Shown here piece by piece: positions 26,858 through 36,806 of a stretch of 64,000 nucleotides of DNA. This DNA is from an uncultured Eudoraea sp. Lineage in GTDB: Bacteria; Bacteroidota; Bacteroidia; Flavobacteriales; Flavobacteriaceae. Numbering within the stretch: the first letter of the stretch is position 1; the number at the start of each line of letters is the position of its first letter. The stretch lies in contig NZ_CANLGX010000003.1 of NCBI RefSeq assembly GCF_947490415.1, forward strand, positions 310,001-374,000, written 5' to 3'. The position numbers and the translations under genes are program-made. Below the pieces are notes generated by a model that was not told where the DNA came from, did not search any database, and saw only the letters and a program-made list of their open reading frames with translations.

Positions 26858-28213
26858 ATGCAATCGTTTGACGAATTTAATATCTCCAACCAACTGCGTT
26901 CGGCTATAACCGATTTAGGTTTCGCAAATCCAACACCAATTCAATCTCAAGCCTATCCGGTAATTTCATCAGGTAAGGACGTCGTAGGTATTGCACAAAC
27001 TGGAACAGGTAAAACATTTGCCTATATGCTGCCTATTTTGCAATCGCTTACGTTTTCAACAGATAAGCATCCAAGAGTTTTAATTTTAGTGCCTACGCGA
27101 GAATTGGTAGTGCAGGTTGTTGAGGAGATTGAAAAATTTAGTAAATACTTAAATAATAGGGTATTAGGAGTTTATGGAGGCACCAATATAAACACTCAAA
27201 AAGCATTGTTAGTGGAAGGCCAGGACATTGTAGTAGGAACCCCTGGCCGTTTATACGACTTGATTTTAAGTCGCGCATTGCAATTAAAATCGATTAAAAA
27301 ATTAGTAATCGATGAAGTGGACGTCATGTTGGATTTAGGGTTTAGGTTTCAGCTTACCAATATATTCGATTTATTACCAACAAAGCGTCAAAATATTATG
27401 TTTTCGGCTACTATGACAGAAGATATAGAAGATTTAATAGCTAAATTTTTTATTTTGTCTGAAAAGATTTCCGTTGCCTTAAGTGGTACGCCTTTAGAAA
27501 ATATTACACAAAGTAGTTATGCAGTTCCTAACTTTTATACGAAAGTAAACTTGCTAATACACCTACTGAAAAATGCAACAACTTTTAAAAAAGTACTGGT
27601 TTTTGTATCCAACAAAAGAAGCGCTGATCGGTTGTTTGAAGAACTACAAGAATCATATAATGAGGAAATTTGTGTAATTCACTCTAATAAAACGCAAAAC
27701 TACCGTATGCGGTCTATTAAACAGTTTGATGAAGGTAGAAACAGGATTTTGGTCACAACTGATGTTATGGCACGTGGTCTCGATTTAAACGAAATAAGTC
27801 ATGTTATAAACTTTGACACCCCGCATTTTCCTGAAAATTACATGCATCGTATTGGTCGTACTGGTCGTGCCGAAAAGAAGGGAGAATCCCTCTTGTTCTA
27901 TACAGAGAAAGAAATTGCCTATAAAAATGCTATTGAAGCACTTATGAATATGGAAATTAAACATATTCCTTTTCCAAGGGAGGTAGAAATCGCCACACGG
28001 CTAACCCCTGAAGAGCAACCTCAGGTTAGTGAACCAAATAATCCCCATAAACAAAGCAATGAGCATGAGCGTGGAGCAAGTTTTCACGAAAAGTCAGAAA
28101 AGAATAAGAAAACAAATGAAAGAGGGTCTTATAAACGCATAATTAAGGCTAAATACAAAAAACCCAAAACCAGAGGTGATAAGAATTATAATAAAAGTAA
28201 AAGAAGGAAATAA
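26858..28213 (+). CDS. DEAD-box RNA helicase, DEVD variant
   Basis: The 451-residue protein contains the full helicase core: Q motif (NPTPIQSQ), Walker [35 protein letters not shown] and HRIGRTGR. Motif II reads DEVD instead of DEAD, which keeps the two acidic residues. The C-terminal 60 residues are rich in Lys and Asn (NKKTNERG, KNYNKSKRRK), a likely RNA-binding tail. It unwinds or remodels RNA in the cytoplasm, for example in ribosome assembly or cold growth. It is the first of four helicases in this segment. Confidence 0.93.
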   Translation: MQSFDEFNISNQLRSAITDLGFANPTPIQSQAYPVISSGKDVVGIAQTGTGKTFAYMLPILQSLTFSTDKHPRVLILVPTRELVVQVVEEIEKFSKYLNNRVLGVYGGTNINTQKALLVEGQDIVVGTPGRLYDLILSRALQLKSIKKLVIDEVDVMLDLGFRFQLTNIFDLLPTKRQNIMFSATMTEDIEDLIAKFFILSEKISVALSGTPLENITQSSYAVPNFYTKVNLLIHLLKNATTFKKVLVFVSNKRSADRLFEELQESYNEEICVIHSNKTQNYRMRSIKQFDEGRNRILVTTDVMARGLDLNEISHVINFDTPHFPENYMHRIGRTGRAEKKGESLLFYTEKEIAYKNAIEALMNMEIKHIPFPREVEIATRLTPEEQPQVSEPNNPHKQSNEHERGASFHEKSEKNKKTNERGSYKRIIKAKYKKPKTRGDKNYNKSKRRK

Positions 28214-28288
28214 CTATAACTTAGGATTAGGTTATAGCTGTAAATTGCTATGATTATAATTATATCGAAACCTATACTTTAATTCGAG

Positions 28289-28296
28289 TAATTTTG
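28289..28296 (+). promoter_or_regulatory. -7 box of FAD-dependent dehydrogenase gene
   Basis: TAATTTTG matches TAnnTTTG and ends only four bases before the ATG at 28301. If used, the mRNA would be almost leaderless. Confidence 0.42.
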
Positions 28297-28300
28297 CCTT

Positions 28301-29854
28301 ATGATCAGAAACATCCAGGTAAGGATACCATTAAAGGAAGAAGGCCAGGAAGGCATCCTTAGGCGCAAAGCTGCCAAAACCCTTGGGATTCCTGAAGTTG
28401 ATTTTACATTAAAGGTACTCCGGAAGTCTATTGACGCCCGAAAACAAACTATTTATTTCAATTACAAACTTGCCGTTTACATCAAGGAAAAAGCTCCTAA
28501 GAATTCTTCCTATTCCTTTGATTATAAGGATGTTTCAAAAGCCAAACCCATTCATATCATCGGTTTTGGTCCGGCAGGTATGTGGGCAGCATTGCGTTGT
28601 TTGGAGCTTGGTTTCAAACCTATTGTACTGGAACGGGGCAAGAATGTTCAAAATCGTCGAAGAGATATAAAAGCCATCAACCAGGACCATATCGTTAACG
28701 AGGATAGCAATTACTGTTTTGGGGAAGGCGGTGCAGGCACCTATTCTGATGGAAAATTATATACACGGAGTCTTAAACGAGGTGATGTGAGGCGAATTTT
28801 TGAAAGTCTGGTGCACCATGGCGCAACGGAGCAAATACTTATTGATGCACACCCCCATATTGGCACGAATAAACTCCCGAAAATAGTGCAGATCATTCGG
28901 GAAACTATACTTAAATATGGCGGTGAGGTACATTTCAATACTAAAGTAATAGATTTTATAATAGAACGTAATCAATTAAAAACCATTATTTTACAAAATG
29001 GAGATGAAATGCAAGTGTCTCGGGTTATTCTGGCAACCGGCCATTCTGCACGCGATATTTTTTACCTGCTTCAAAAAAAGGACATTGCCCTAAAAGCAAA
29101 GTCTTTTGCAATGGGCGTTCGCGTAGAACACCCACAACAAATTATCGATTCTATTCAATACCATTGCAAAGGAGAGCGTAATGAATTGCTTCCGGCGGCC
29201 GCCTATAGTTTGGTGCACCAGGTGAAGAATCGCGGGGTGTATTCGTTCTGTATGTGCCCCGGTGGTTTTATAGTTCCTGCGGCAACATCCCCGGGAGAAG
29301 TGGTTGTCAATGGCATGTCGCCCTCGAAACGGAATAACCTTTTCGCGAATTCAGGAATCGTTGTTGAAATAAACGTGGAGGAAGATATTCCGAAATACGA
29401 AAAGTACGGTGTCTTAAAAGGATTGGAATATCAAAAAGATTTAGAACGTTTAGCCTTTACCGCCGGTGGAAGAACCCAAACAGCTCCTGCACAAAGGTTA
29501 ACAGATTTTGTAGAGGGTATATTTTCTCCGGATTTAAACCCAACATCATACCAACCGGGACTTAAATCCGCACCTTTGCATTCACTCCTTCCCAGGTTGA
29601 TAGGGAGTCGTTTAAGAACCGGGTTTACCGAGTTCGGTAAGAAAATGAAAGGCTATTACACTTCAGAAGCCAATGTCGTGGGAGTAGAATCGCGAACTTC
29701 GTCTCCGGTAAATATCCCCAGAAACAAGCAATTAGAGCATCCGGAAATCAAAGGGTTGTTCCCTTGCGGCGAAGGTGGTGGGTATGCAGGTGGCATTGTA
29801 TCAGCGGCCATGGATGGGGAGCGCTGTGCAGAGGCTGCTGTTGCCGGGTTGTGA
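28301..29854 (+). CDS. FAD-dependent NAD(P) oxidoreductase (large 'FAD-dependent dehydrogenase')
   Basis: The 517-residue cytoplasmic protein has an N-terminal domain of about 85 residues, then a Rossmann FAD site (IIGFGPAGMWAALRCLELG), GEGGAGTYSDGKLYTRSL, and late GRTQTAPAQRLTDFV, GSRLRTGFTEFG and CGEGGGYAGGIVSAAMDGER. This is the large conserved family annotated simply as FAD-dependent dehydrogenase. The exact reaction is not known to me. It lies between two helicase genes; a separate promoter box suggests independent transcription. Confidence 0.87.
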   Translation: MIRNIQVRIPLKEEGQEGILRRKAAKTLGIPEVDFTLKVLRKSIDARKQTIYFNYKLAVYIKEKAPKNSSYSFDYKDVSKAKPIHIIGFGPAGMWAALRCLELGFKPIVLERGKNVQNRRRDIKAINQDHIVNEDSNYCFGEGGAGTYSDGKLYTRSLKRGDVRRIFESLVHHGATEQILIDAHPHIGTNKLPKIVQIIRETILKYGGEVHFNTKVIDFIIERNQLKTIILQNGDEMQVSRVILATGHSARDIFYLLQKKDIALKAKSFAMGVRVEHPQQIIDSIQYHCKGERNELLPAAAYSLVHQVKNRGVYSFCMCPGGFIVPAATSPGEVVVNGMSPSKRNNLFANSGIVVEINVEEDIPKYEKYGVLKGLEYQKDLERLAFTAGGRTQTAPAQRLTDFVEGIFSPDLNPTSYQPGLKSAPLHSLLPRLIGSRLRTGFTEFGKKMKGYYTSEANVVGVESRTSSPVNIPRNKQLEHPEIKGLFPCGEGGGYAGGIVSAAMDGERCAEAAVAGL

Positions 29855-29905
29855 AGTATTTCTCGCTCAGACATCTTAATTCACCGTTCTCAGCCTAAAT
29901 AAGCG

Positions 29906-29913
29906 TACCTTTG
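29906..29913 (+). promoter_or_regulatory. -7 box of helicase gene at 29930
   Basis: TACCTTTG is a perfect TAnnTTTG element ending 16 bases before the ATG. No good -33 TTG is seen 19-21 bases upstream. Confidence 0.48.
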
Positions 29914-29929
29914 CGGCTTATTTAACAAA

Positions 29930-31207
29930 ATGACATTTAAAGAACTCGGCTTGGCCGAACCAATACTTAAAGCACTTCAGGCAGAAGGCTACGAAAATCC
30001 CACCCCAATTCAAGAACAAGCGATTCCCATACTCCTCAAAGGAAAAGACCTTTTGGGTGTGGCACAAACGGGAACGGGAAAAACCGCAGCATTCGGAATT
30101 CCAATACTTCAGCATTTGTATAATTCGCAAAACGGACAAAAGGGTAAACGACGGATAAAAGCCCTGATTGTAACTCCAACACGCGAACTGGCCATACAAA
30201 TAGGCGAGAGTTTAAGCGCTTATGGAAAATTTACAGGTTTGCGAAACACCGTTATTTTTGGTGGCGTCAAACAAGGGAAGCAGGTAAATACCTTAAGAAA
30301 TGGCGTTGATATCCTGGTAGCCACACCAGGCCGCTTACTCGATTTGCTAAACCAGGGATATATTTCCTTTAGGGACTTAGAATTTGTGGTCCTGGATGAA
30401 GCCGACCATATGTTGGATATGGGCTTTATTCACGACATTAAGAAGATCATCTCCATACTACCTCCAAAACGACAATCACTTTTCTTTTCGGCAACCATGC
30501 CTAAAGATATTGTAGCGCTTTCCAGAAAAATGCTGGGCGATTTTGAGCGGGTAACCATCAAACCGGAACAAGCTACCGCTGAGAAAGTAGAACAAGGTGT
30601 CTATTTCGTAAGTAAGGTCAACAAACCCAAATTATTGGTACATCTATTACAGGGGAGACCTGAAGATTCCGTTTTAGTGTTTTCCAGAACAAAACACGGT
30701 GCCGATAAAATTGGTAAAAAATTAAGACAAGCCGATATAAAATCGGCCGCCATTCACGGCAATAAATCACAAAATGCCAGGCAAAAGGCTTTAGGGGACT
30801 TCAAAGATGGAAGACTAAAAGTATTGGTCGCTACAGATATTGCAGCAAGGGGCATTGATGTAGAGGAACTATCCTTAGTTATCAACTATGACCTGCCCAA
30901 TGTTTCGGAAACCTATGTGCACCGGATTGGGCGAACAGGTCGGGCGAGTGCCAGTGGTATAGCATTGTCTTTTTGTGATAAGGAAGAACAACCTTACCTG
31001 CGCGATATTGAAAAACTCATCCAACAGGACGTTCCCCGTATGCCGGCACACCAATTTGTGGACAGTGAAGACGAGGTGGAAACCAAGAAGGAACAGAAAC
31101 CACAGCGGTCGCACAATTCTAATCGCAACAGAAATCGGAACCAGCAACGAAATTCAAACAGTAACGGATCTCAAAACCGCAACAGGAGCAGAAACCCGAA
31201 TAGATAG
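29930..31207 (+). CDS. DEAD-box RNA helicase, RhlE-like
   Basis: A canonical 425-residue helicase: [14 protein letters not shown] (Q motif), [45 protein letters not shown] (true DEAD), [18 protein letters not shown] and HRIGRTGRA. The C-terminal extension (from about residue 375) is an Asn/Arg/Gln-rich low-complexity tail ([18 protein letters not shown]) typical of RhlE-type proteins and likely to bind RNA or form condensates. It acts in ribosome biogenesis or RNA turnover. The gene probably has its own promoter. Confidence 0.94.
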   Translation: MTFKELGLAEPILKALQAEGYENPTPIQEQAIPILLKGKDLLGVAQTGTGKTAAFGIPILQHLYNSQNGQKGKRRIKALIVTPTRELAIQIGESLSAYGKFTGLRNTVIFGGVKQGKQVNTLRNGVDILVATPGRLLDLLNQGYISFRDLEFVVLDEADHMLDMGFIHDIKKIISILPPKRQSLFFSATMPKDIVALSRKMLGDFERVTIKPEQATAEKVEQGVYFVSKVNKPKLLVHLLQGRPEDSVLVFSRTKHGADKIGKKLRQADIKSAAIHGNKSQNARQKALGDFKDGRLKVLVATDIAARGIDVEELSLVINYDLPNVSETYVHRIGRTGRASASGIALSFCDKEEQPYLRDIEKLIQQDVPRMPAHQFVDSEDEVETKKEQKPQRSHNSNRNRNRNQQRNSNSNGSQNRNRSRNPNR

Positions 31208-31454
31208 TAATAGAAGTTACTAAATTGTATCTATTAGGCTGCAGATTATTTTAGATAGGTGTCTTAAAAATAGATTAATCCTGTTAATAAAATCTTCCAT
31301 AAGGGGCAAGGATAAAATATTGCTTCATATTTATTTATTTTATATATCTTTAAAGAGACTGAAACTATATCTATTACTAATTTTCTTTAAACTATTAGAC
31401 ATTATCCCCTCTAATCTTAATCAGAATAAGGCTTTCTTTTAAAGTAATACTATA
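31208..31454. other. AT-rich intergenic leader of the lipoprotein/radical SAM unit
   Basis: This 247-base gap is strongly AT-rich and marks the left edge of a low-GC stretch. I see no gene, terminator with a T run, or repeat in it. The promoter of the 31455 gene should lie here but no clear TTG/TAnnTTTG pair stands out. Confidence 0.4.
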
Positions 31455-33149
31455 ATGAAACTTTTATCACAAAAAAAGTTCCTCCCTTTCTATTTTTTTA
31501 GAAAAAATCAAAAATTTTCCTCTTTTTTATCCCTGTTTTTAACGCTTTCTTTTTTGAACCTAATTATAAGCTGTTCTTATTATAAGGTTAGAGATTTAAC
31601 AACATCTCCCGAAACAATGGCACGTCAAATCGATGAATTAAATGAATCTCAAAAATATGTAGTCATACACTCCGGAGGAACTATTTGGCATTTAGAAAAT
31701 CTTGTTTTAAGTGAAGAAAACAAGACCATTTCAGGTATAGCTCAAGAAATAGATAAGTATCATATCCCATTTCAACCAAGAGAAAAAAAGAAAGTTCATA
31801 GATATAACAATAAACAAACACCTCTTAATGAAATTCATTTTTTTGTAAACAATAACAACATTCCAGATTTTGGTACAGAAGTAAGTATTCCATTTTCTGA
31901 AATTTATACCATATCCGTAAATGATAAAAATAATGGTCGTACTGCTGCTAATATTGCCGTAGGCACAATAGGAGTGATAGCTGTGATAGGCATTATTGCT
32001 GCTTTGACAAAGAGCTCTTGTCCTTTTATTTATATAAATAATGGAGAAGAATTTGTTTTTACAGGCGAGCTCTATCCAGGAATTTTAACTGCAAATCAAC
32101 AACGAAATGATTATTTATTATTACCCAATTTAAATGAAGTGAATAATGAATATAGTATTAAGATTACTAATGAATTAAAAGAGATCCAGTACACCGATTA
32201 TGTTCAATTATTAGAAGTTAATCATCCTGATAATGTTAAAGTGCTGTTAGATAAAAATGGCAAACTACATACATTTTCAAATATAATTTCTCCAAATAAT
32301 GTGTTGGTTGATCATTTAAACACTAATAGCGATCCCGTATTAGTTAAAGACAACAACTCTTATTTGTTTAATTCAGAACTAATTAGCTCTAGTAGTTTAA
32401 GAAATATTGAATTAAAATTTAATAAACCTCAACAGACAAAAAACGCTAAATTAGTTTTAACTGTAAAAAATTCTATGTGGTTAGATTATGTTTTTGGGAA
32501 ATTTAACGAACAATTTGGCTCCTATTATTCTCAATTTCAAAAAGACCAACAAGATTTTTCTAAAGAAAAAAGCACGAAATGGATGAACGAACAAAGCATA
32601 CCTTTATCGGTTTATTTAAAAACTAATACTGGTTGGGAATTAGTTGATAGAATAAATACAGTTGGCCCCATGGCTTCAAGAGATATAGCTGTACCAATTG
32701 ACATAAGTAACGCGCCTGGTGAGGAAGTATTTATAAAACTTGAAACTGGATTTATGTTTTGGGAGGTAGATTATGTTGGTATTGATTTCACAGAAAATTT
32801 AGCATTAGATATTAATTACATTAATCCTAATGCCGCTATTGATGGAAATAATAATAATGTAACTAAACTACTATTAGGAGAAGATCAAAATTACCTTGTT
32901 CAACCCAATATTGGTGACGAAGTCATAGTTACCTTTAAGACTAGTAAACCAACTCCAGATATAATTAGAACGGTTTTTTTAAAAAACAGAGGTTATTATA
33001 ATTATATAAGAAACTATGAAGGTGAACCGGATTTTCAAAAACTAAGATTGTTTAAACAAGCTGGTGCATTTACAGATTTTTCAATGTATGAATATCAAGC
33101 CCTAATGGATTATGAAAATCAATTTGACTTAGCATCAAACACTAAATAA
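31455..33149 (+). CDS. Large lipoprotein of unknown function, AT-rich gene
   Basis: The 564-residue precursor has a long signal and a lipobox at Cys 40 (LIISC). Residues 44-160 form a sheet-like domain (YVVIHSGGTIWHLENLVLSE, EVSIPFSEIYTISV); a hydrophobic helix follows at about 165-184 (ANIAVGTIGVIAVIGIIA). Then comes SSCPFIYINNGEEFVFTGEL and KITNELKEIQYTDYVQLLEV, a pattern I have seen in unannotated Bacteroidota lipoproteins. The rest (to 564) is beta-rich. The gene is clearly AT-rich (11 G+C in the 60 bases at 32101-32160). The stop lies 6 bases before a radical SAM gene, so the two form a pair. Confidence 0.7.
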   Translation: MKLLSQKKFLPFYFFRKNQKFSSFLSLFLTLSFLNLIISCSYYKVRDLTTSPETMARQIDELNESQKYVVIHSGGTIWHLENLVLSEENKTISGIAQEIDKYHIPFQPREKKKVHRYNNKQTPLNEIHFFVNNNNIPDFGTEVSIPFSEIYTISVNDKNNGRTAANIAVGTIGVIAVIGIIAALTKSSCPFIYINNGEEFVFTGELYPGILTANQQRNDYLLLPNLNEVNNEYSIKITNELKEIQYTDYVQLLEVNHPDNVKVLLDKNGKLHTFSNIISPNNVLVDHLNTNSDPVLVKDNNSYLFNSELISSSSLRNIELKFNKPQQTKNAKLVLTVKNSMWLDYVFGKFNEQFGSYYSQFQKDQQDFSKEKSTKWMNEQSIPLSVYLKTNTGWELVDRINTVGPMASRDIAVPIDISNAPGEEVFIKLETGFMFWEVDYVGIDFTENLALDINYINPNAAIDGNNNNVTKLLLGEDQNYLVQPNIGDEVIVTFKTSKPTPDIIRTVFLKNRGYYNYIRNYEGEPDFQKLRLFKQAGAFTDFSMYEYQALMDYENQFDLASNTK

Positions 33150-33155
33150 AAAGCT

Positions 33156-34373
33156 ATGATAGTTGAACTTCAGGATAAAGAGGCAAAGGAAACCAGATTA
33201 ATTTCCACAACAATTGACACCTCAAACAAACCGCAAATTATTACTGGATTGAGATTGAAATTCATTCGATTAAGAATAAAGTTTACGCTCTTAAAAGTTA
33301 TAGTAAAATGTTATCATAATCCTTTAGACTGGATACAATCCCTTCGCTATTTAATTCGATTCAGAAGACGTTTTTTAGGCAATAATAAAGTGCATAAAAT
33401 GGTGTGTATAAATGGCAAATACCATATAGGTTTATATACCCCAGGATGGAACAGTAAGGTTTATAAAAGGTTTATTGCTTCTCAAATTAATGATTTTAAG
33501 CCAGTAAATAAAGGGACCATTAATAGATTTAATAACGTCTTTTTTGCTATTACTAAAAAATGTGCTTTGCAGTGCGAACATTGTTTTGAATGGGATAATT
33601 TAAATAAGAAAGAGGTTTTATCAGATAGTGAATTACAGGGTATAGTGAAAAGAATTCAAGATAAAGGTGTGAGTCAAATTCACTTGTCTGGTGGCGAACC
33701 TTTGATTAAAATGGATGCACTGGTTAAACTTTTAAATGGTGCAGATAAATCAACAGAGTTTTGGGTGGTCACCTCCGGTTTTATGCTTAATAATACCAAT
33801 GCTAAACGTTTAAAAGAAGCTGGTTTAACTGGTGCTGTTATTAGCTTAGATCACTTTAGTCCGAAATTACATAATAGGTTCAGAAATTTTAAGGATGCCT
33901 ATTATTGGGTTGAGGAAGCTGTTAAAAACGCAAACAACAATAATCTTATCACTGCACTTTCTTTATGTGCCACCAAAGAGTTTATTTCTGAAGATAATTT
34001 AATGTCATATATGGAATTGGCCAAAAAACTAAAGGTTTCGTTTGTGCAATTCTTAGAACCCAAAGCAGTTGGCCATTATGCCAATAAAGACGTAATTCTA
34101 AATCAAGATCAAATAGACCTATTAGAAAAATTCTTTAAGAAAATGAACTTTACTTCGGAGTACAGCACATATCCTATAATTACGTACCATGGTTATTATC
34201 AGCGAAGACAAGGTTGCTTAAGTGCTGGAAAAAAAGGAATATACATAGACACAGATGGGGATATGAATGCTTGCCCATTTTGTCACAAAAAAACAGGCAA
34301 TGTATTAGATAGTCGTTTTGATGAAAACCTGGAATTATTAAACTCTGAAGGATGTAAGAGTTATGGTATATAA
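33156..34373 (+). CDS. Radical SAM/SPASM protein of unknown substrate
   Basis: The 405-residue protein has a basic, Leu-rich N-terminus (1-75), then the radical SAM core with the cluster motif at Cys 136, 140 and 143 (CALQCEHC), LSGGEPLIKMD, VTSGF and VISLDHFSP. The C-terminal Cys 354, 373, 376 and 400 (GCLSAG, CPFC, GCKSYG) look like a SPASM-type auxiliary-cluster region, though shorter than usual. Such enzymes modify peptides or carry out radical chemistry on small molecules. The partner lipoprotein gene ends 6 bases upstream. No precursor-peptide gene is evident nearby. Confidence 0.82.
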   Translation: MIVELQDKEAKETRLISTTIDTSNKPQIITGLRLKFIRLRIKFTLLKVIVKCYHNPLDWIQSLRYLIRFRRRFLGNNKVHKMVCINGKYHIGLYTPGWNSKVYKRFIASQINDFKPVNKGTINRFNNVFFAITKKCALQCEHCFEWDNLNKKEVLSDSELQGIVKRIQDKGVSQIHLSGGEPLIKMDALVKLLNGADKSTEFWVVTSGFMLNNTNAKRLKEAGLTGAVISLDHFSPKLHNRFRNFKDAYYWVEEAVKNANNNNLITALSLCATKEFISEDNLMSYMELAKKLKVSFVQFLEPKAVGHYANKDVILNQDQIDLLEKFFKKMNFTSEYSTYPIITYHGYYQRRQGCLSAGKKGIYIDTDGDMNACPFCHKKTGNVLDSRFDENLELLNSEGCKSYGI

Positions 34374-34752
34374 TTCAACAAATTTCTATTTTTTCGTGTT
34401 GTCATGAATCTTTTATTTAGAAAAGTCATGGCAAAGCGTTAATAGTGCAAAATGAAAAAGGCAATGATTTGCCTTTTGAATGAAGTGCCAGATGATGAAA
34501 ATTCTATACAAGACCGTTAAAAAGCGTTAAAAACTTGACTTTTTCATTAAAAAGCCTATATTAAAGGTATGTTATTTGTAGGCGACACATACCACTTCAT
34601 TATGTTCTAGGCTTTAATAAAGTCTATATATTCTACTTCCCGATTTTGTAAAAATCACAGACGTTATAAAGCATTTGATTAATTATAAAAATCTATCATT
34701 CAGATTTGTATAATTTAATCTATAAATTATTAATTAGAAAAACTTATATTAA
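34374..34752. other. AT-rich intergenic region with one hairpin, 379 bases
   Basis: A 9-bp hairpin lies at 34456-34477 (AAAAGGCAA, loop TGAT, TTGCCTTTT) but without a strong T run afterwards, so its role as a terminator of the lipoprotein/radical SAM unit is uncertain. The remainder includes the dps promoter area; CAGATTTG at 34701-34708 may be its -7 box. No gene is visible. Confidence 0.45.
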
Positions 34753-35262
34753 ATGAAATCAATAACAGAAAATAAAACAATAAATAGAAAACCTTTTAGA
34801 AAATTAGGATTTACTTATCTCGAAACCGCAGAAATTGTAGTTAGCTTAAATCAGTTAATGGCTAATTATTTTGTGCATTACAATAAATTGAGAAATTTTC
34901 ATTGGAATGTTGACGGTCATGATTTTTTTGAATTACATGAAGAATTTGAGAAAGAATATAACACAGTTAAGCAAAACATTGACATAATAGCAGAAAGAAT
35001 TCGCGTATTTGGATTAAAACCATCGATGAAAATAAAAGAAATTTTAGATTTGTCTGAAATTAAAGAGGTTAGTGCAGATAAAATGTCTCCTACAGCAATG
35101 GTCACAGAAGTATTAAAAGATTTTGATGTTTTACATGACAAGATGTTAGATGTTGTTAATGCTGCTTTAGAAACTGGTGATAATGTCACTGAACAAATAG
35201 TCACTGACTTCATGAGAAATCTAGAGAAAAGAAACTGGATGTTTACTTCATGGTGTAAATAA
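34753..35262 (+). CDS. dps: Dps-family ferritin-like DNA-protection protein
   Basis: The 169-residue protein is a Dps four-helix bundle. Ferroxidase ligands occur at the expected spacing: His 50 (NFHWNV), His 62 (FELHEEFEKEY), Asp 77 and Glu 81 (KQNIDIIAERI). The N-terminus carries basic residues (NKTINRKPFRK) that may contact DNA. Dps oxidises and stores iron using hydrogen peroxide and shields DNA in starved or stressed cells. The gene is AT-rich like its upstream neighbours and ends about 100 bases before a strong terminator. Confidence 0.93.
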   Translation: MKSITENKTINRKPFRKLGFTYLETAEIVVSLNQLMANYFVHYNKLRNFHWNVDGHDFFELHEEFEKEYNTVKQNIDIIAERIRVFGLKPSMKIKEILDLSEIKEVSADKMSPTAMVTEVLKDFDVLHDKMLDVVNAALETGDNVTEQIVTDFMRNLEKRNWMFTSWCK

Positions 35263-35367
35263 TAATTAGTCAAACAATTATAATATAAAACTATGGATAC
35301 AATAAAATTAAAACCTTATGATGAAACTGATTAGTGCTCTTTAAATTAGTTTTAGTAATTATTACAC

Positions 35368-35397
35368 AAAAGCCTGGAGAAATCCAGGCTTTTATTA
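35368..35397 (+). terminator. Terminator of dps
   Basis: AAAAGCCTGGA pairs perfectly with TCCAGGCTTTT over a GAAA tetraloop (11-bp stem). The stem's own T-rich 3' side provides the T tract. It lies about 105 bases after the dps stop. Confidence 0.8.
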
Positions 35398-35530
35398 TAC
35401 AAATACACTCTTTTTTCAAAAGGACAGGGGAGTGGTGGTGAAATTTGTGTGGAACGCTTTATTATGTATATTTATAGAAGTTTTTGTGTATTAAAAATGA
35501 ATCAAATAATTACTTAAATATTAAAATAAA

Positions 35531-36586
35531 ATGAATGTAAAAAATATCAAAGCTTATGGCACAGAAGCCTCTGATGCTGCTATTGAACCCATGCAAATCA
35601 ACCGAAGGGAAGTTACTCCTAAGGATGTCGAAATAGAAATTCTATATTGTGGCGTATGTCATTCCGATTTGCATTTTGCACGCAACGATTGGGGATTTAG
35701 TGTGTATCCTGTAGTTCCCGGTCATGAAATTGTGGGTAAGGTCATTAAAGTAGGGGAAGGGGTAAGCAATTTTAAAGCCGGCGATGTTGTTGCTGTGGGT
35801 TGTTTGGTAGATTCGTGCAGGACATGCGGGAATTGCAAAAAAGATCTGGAGCAATATTGTCCTGAATGGGTGGGCACCTATGGTGGCCATGATAAGCATT
35901 TAGATCTGCCAACATTTGGTGGCTATTCCGAGAGCATTGTGGTCGATGAACATTTTGTTTTAAATATTCCAGAAAACCTTGATCTTGCCGGTATTGCTCC
36001 AATACTTTGCGCAGGAATCACCACCTGGTCACCTTTGCGAAAATGGAATGTTGGGAAGGATAGTAAAGTAGCTGTGGTTGGTCTTGGAGGCCTGGGACAT
36101 ATGGCCATAAAACTGGCGGATGCATTAGGCGCACATGTAACCTTGTTTTCAAGATCCCCAAATAAAATACAGGATGCCTTGGATTTAGGAGCAGATCAGG
36201 TAGTTATATCAACGGATAAGGATCAAATGGCTGGCGTTCAGAACAATTTTGATGTTATTATTGATACAGTGCCCTATGCGCATGATATCAATCCGTATAT
36301 CGGAACCTTGACTACAGACGGCACCTTGGTTCTGGTAGGTTATTTAGGGCCATTAGACCCCATGTTGAATTCAGTTCCTATGATTATGGGCCGTAAAACG
36401 GTTGCAGGTTCTTTGATTGGTGGAATAGCAGAAACACAGGAACTATTGGATTTCTGCGGTAAACACAATATTACCTCAGAGATCGAGATTATTAAAATAC
36501 AGGATATTAATCAGGCCTATGAGCGTATGCTAAAAAGTGATGTACATTATCGGTTTGTTATTGATATGGCATCGCTTAAAAGTTAG
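35531..36586 (+). CDS. Zinc-dependent NAD(P) alcohol dehydrogenase
   Basis: The 351-residue protein is a medium-chain dehydrogenase of the YahK/cinnamyl-alcohol type. The catalytic zinc site is CGVCHSD (Cys 40) with GHE (His 65, Glu 66), and the structural zinc site is Cys 96, 99, 102 and 110 (SCRTCGNC, EQYC). The nucleotide-binding site is VVGLGGLGHMAIKLADALG; the Ser/Arg after the second strand (FSRSPNK) suggests NADPH. It reduces aldehydes to alcohols in the cytoplasm. It is monocistronic with its own terminator. Confidence 0.91.
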   Translation: MNVKNIKAYGTEASDAAIEPMQINRREVTPKDVEIEILYCGVCHSDLHFARNDWGFSVYPVVPGHEIVGKVIKVGEGVSNFKAGDVVAVGCLVDSCRTCGNCKKDLEQYCPEWVGTYGGHDKHLDLPTFGGYSESIVVDEHFVLNIPENLDLAGIAPILCAGITTWSPLRKWNVGKDSKVAVVGLGGLGHMAIKLADALGAHVTLFSRSPNKIQDALDLGADQVVISTDKDQMAGVQNNFDVIIDTVPYAHDINPYIGTLTTDGTLVLVGYLGPLDPMLNSVPMIMGRKTVAGSLIGGIAETQELLDFCGKHNITSEIEIIKIQDINQAYERMLKSDVHYRFVIDMASLKS

Positions 36587-36610
36587 CACAAAGATGATTT
36601 TTAGATAGGA

Positions 36611-36642
36611 AACCGGCATACATCTTTGTATACCGGTTTTTT
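36611..36642 (+). terminator. Terminator of alcohol dehydrogenase
   Basis: AACCGGCATACA pairs with TGTATACCGGTT except for one C/A mismatch, across a TCTT loop, and is followed by T residues. It lies 25 bases after the stop codon. Confidence 0.8.
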
Positions 36643-36806
36643 ATTAAAGCTTGGTTTTCATGTTAAAAAAAGGATTTGGATTAACAGTTGTTCAAGTAAA
36701 AATATACAAAAGTTCATTTAAAGCAACTACTATGCTCCATATAGCAGATAATATAAATTTTAAGGTAGCCAATTCATAATAAATTGAAAACAAGCTTATT
36801 AACGTA

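Noticed and set aside
34753-35262. dps as part of the radical SAM operon
   Set aside because: A 379-base gap with its own likely promoter separates them; only similar base composition links them.
36660-36779. 39-codon frame between the alcohol dehydrogenase terminator and second csp
   Set aside because: It has no motif, membrane helix or clear start signal and is AT-rich as expected by chance.
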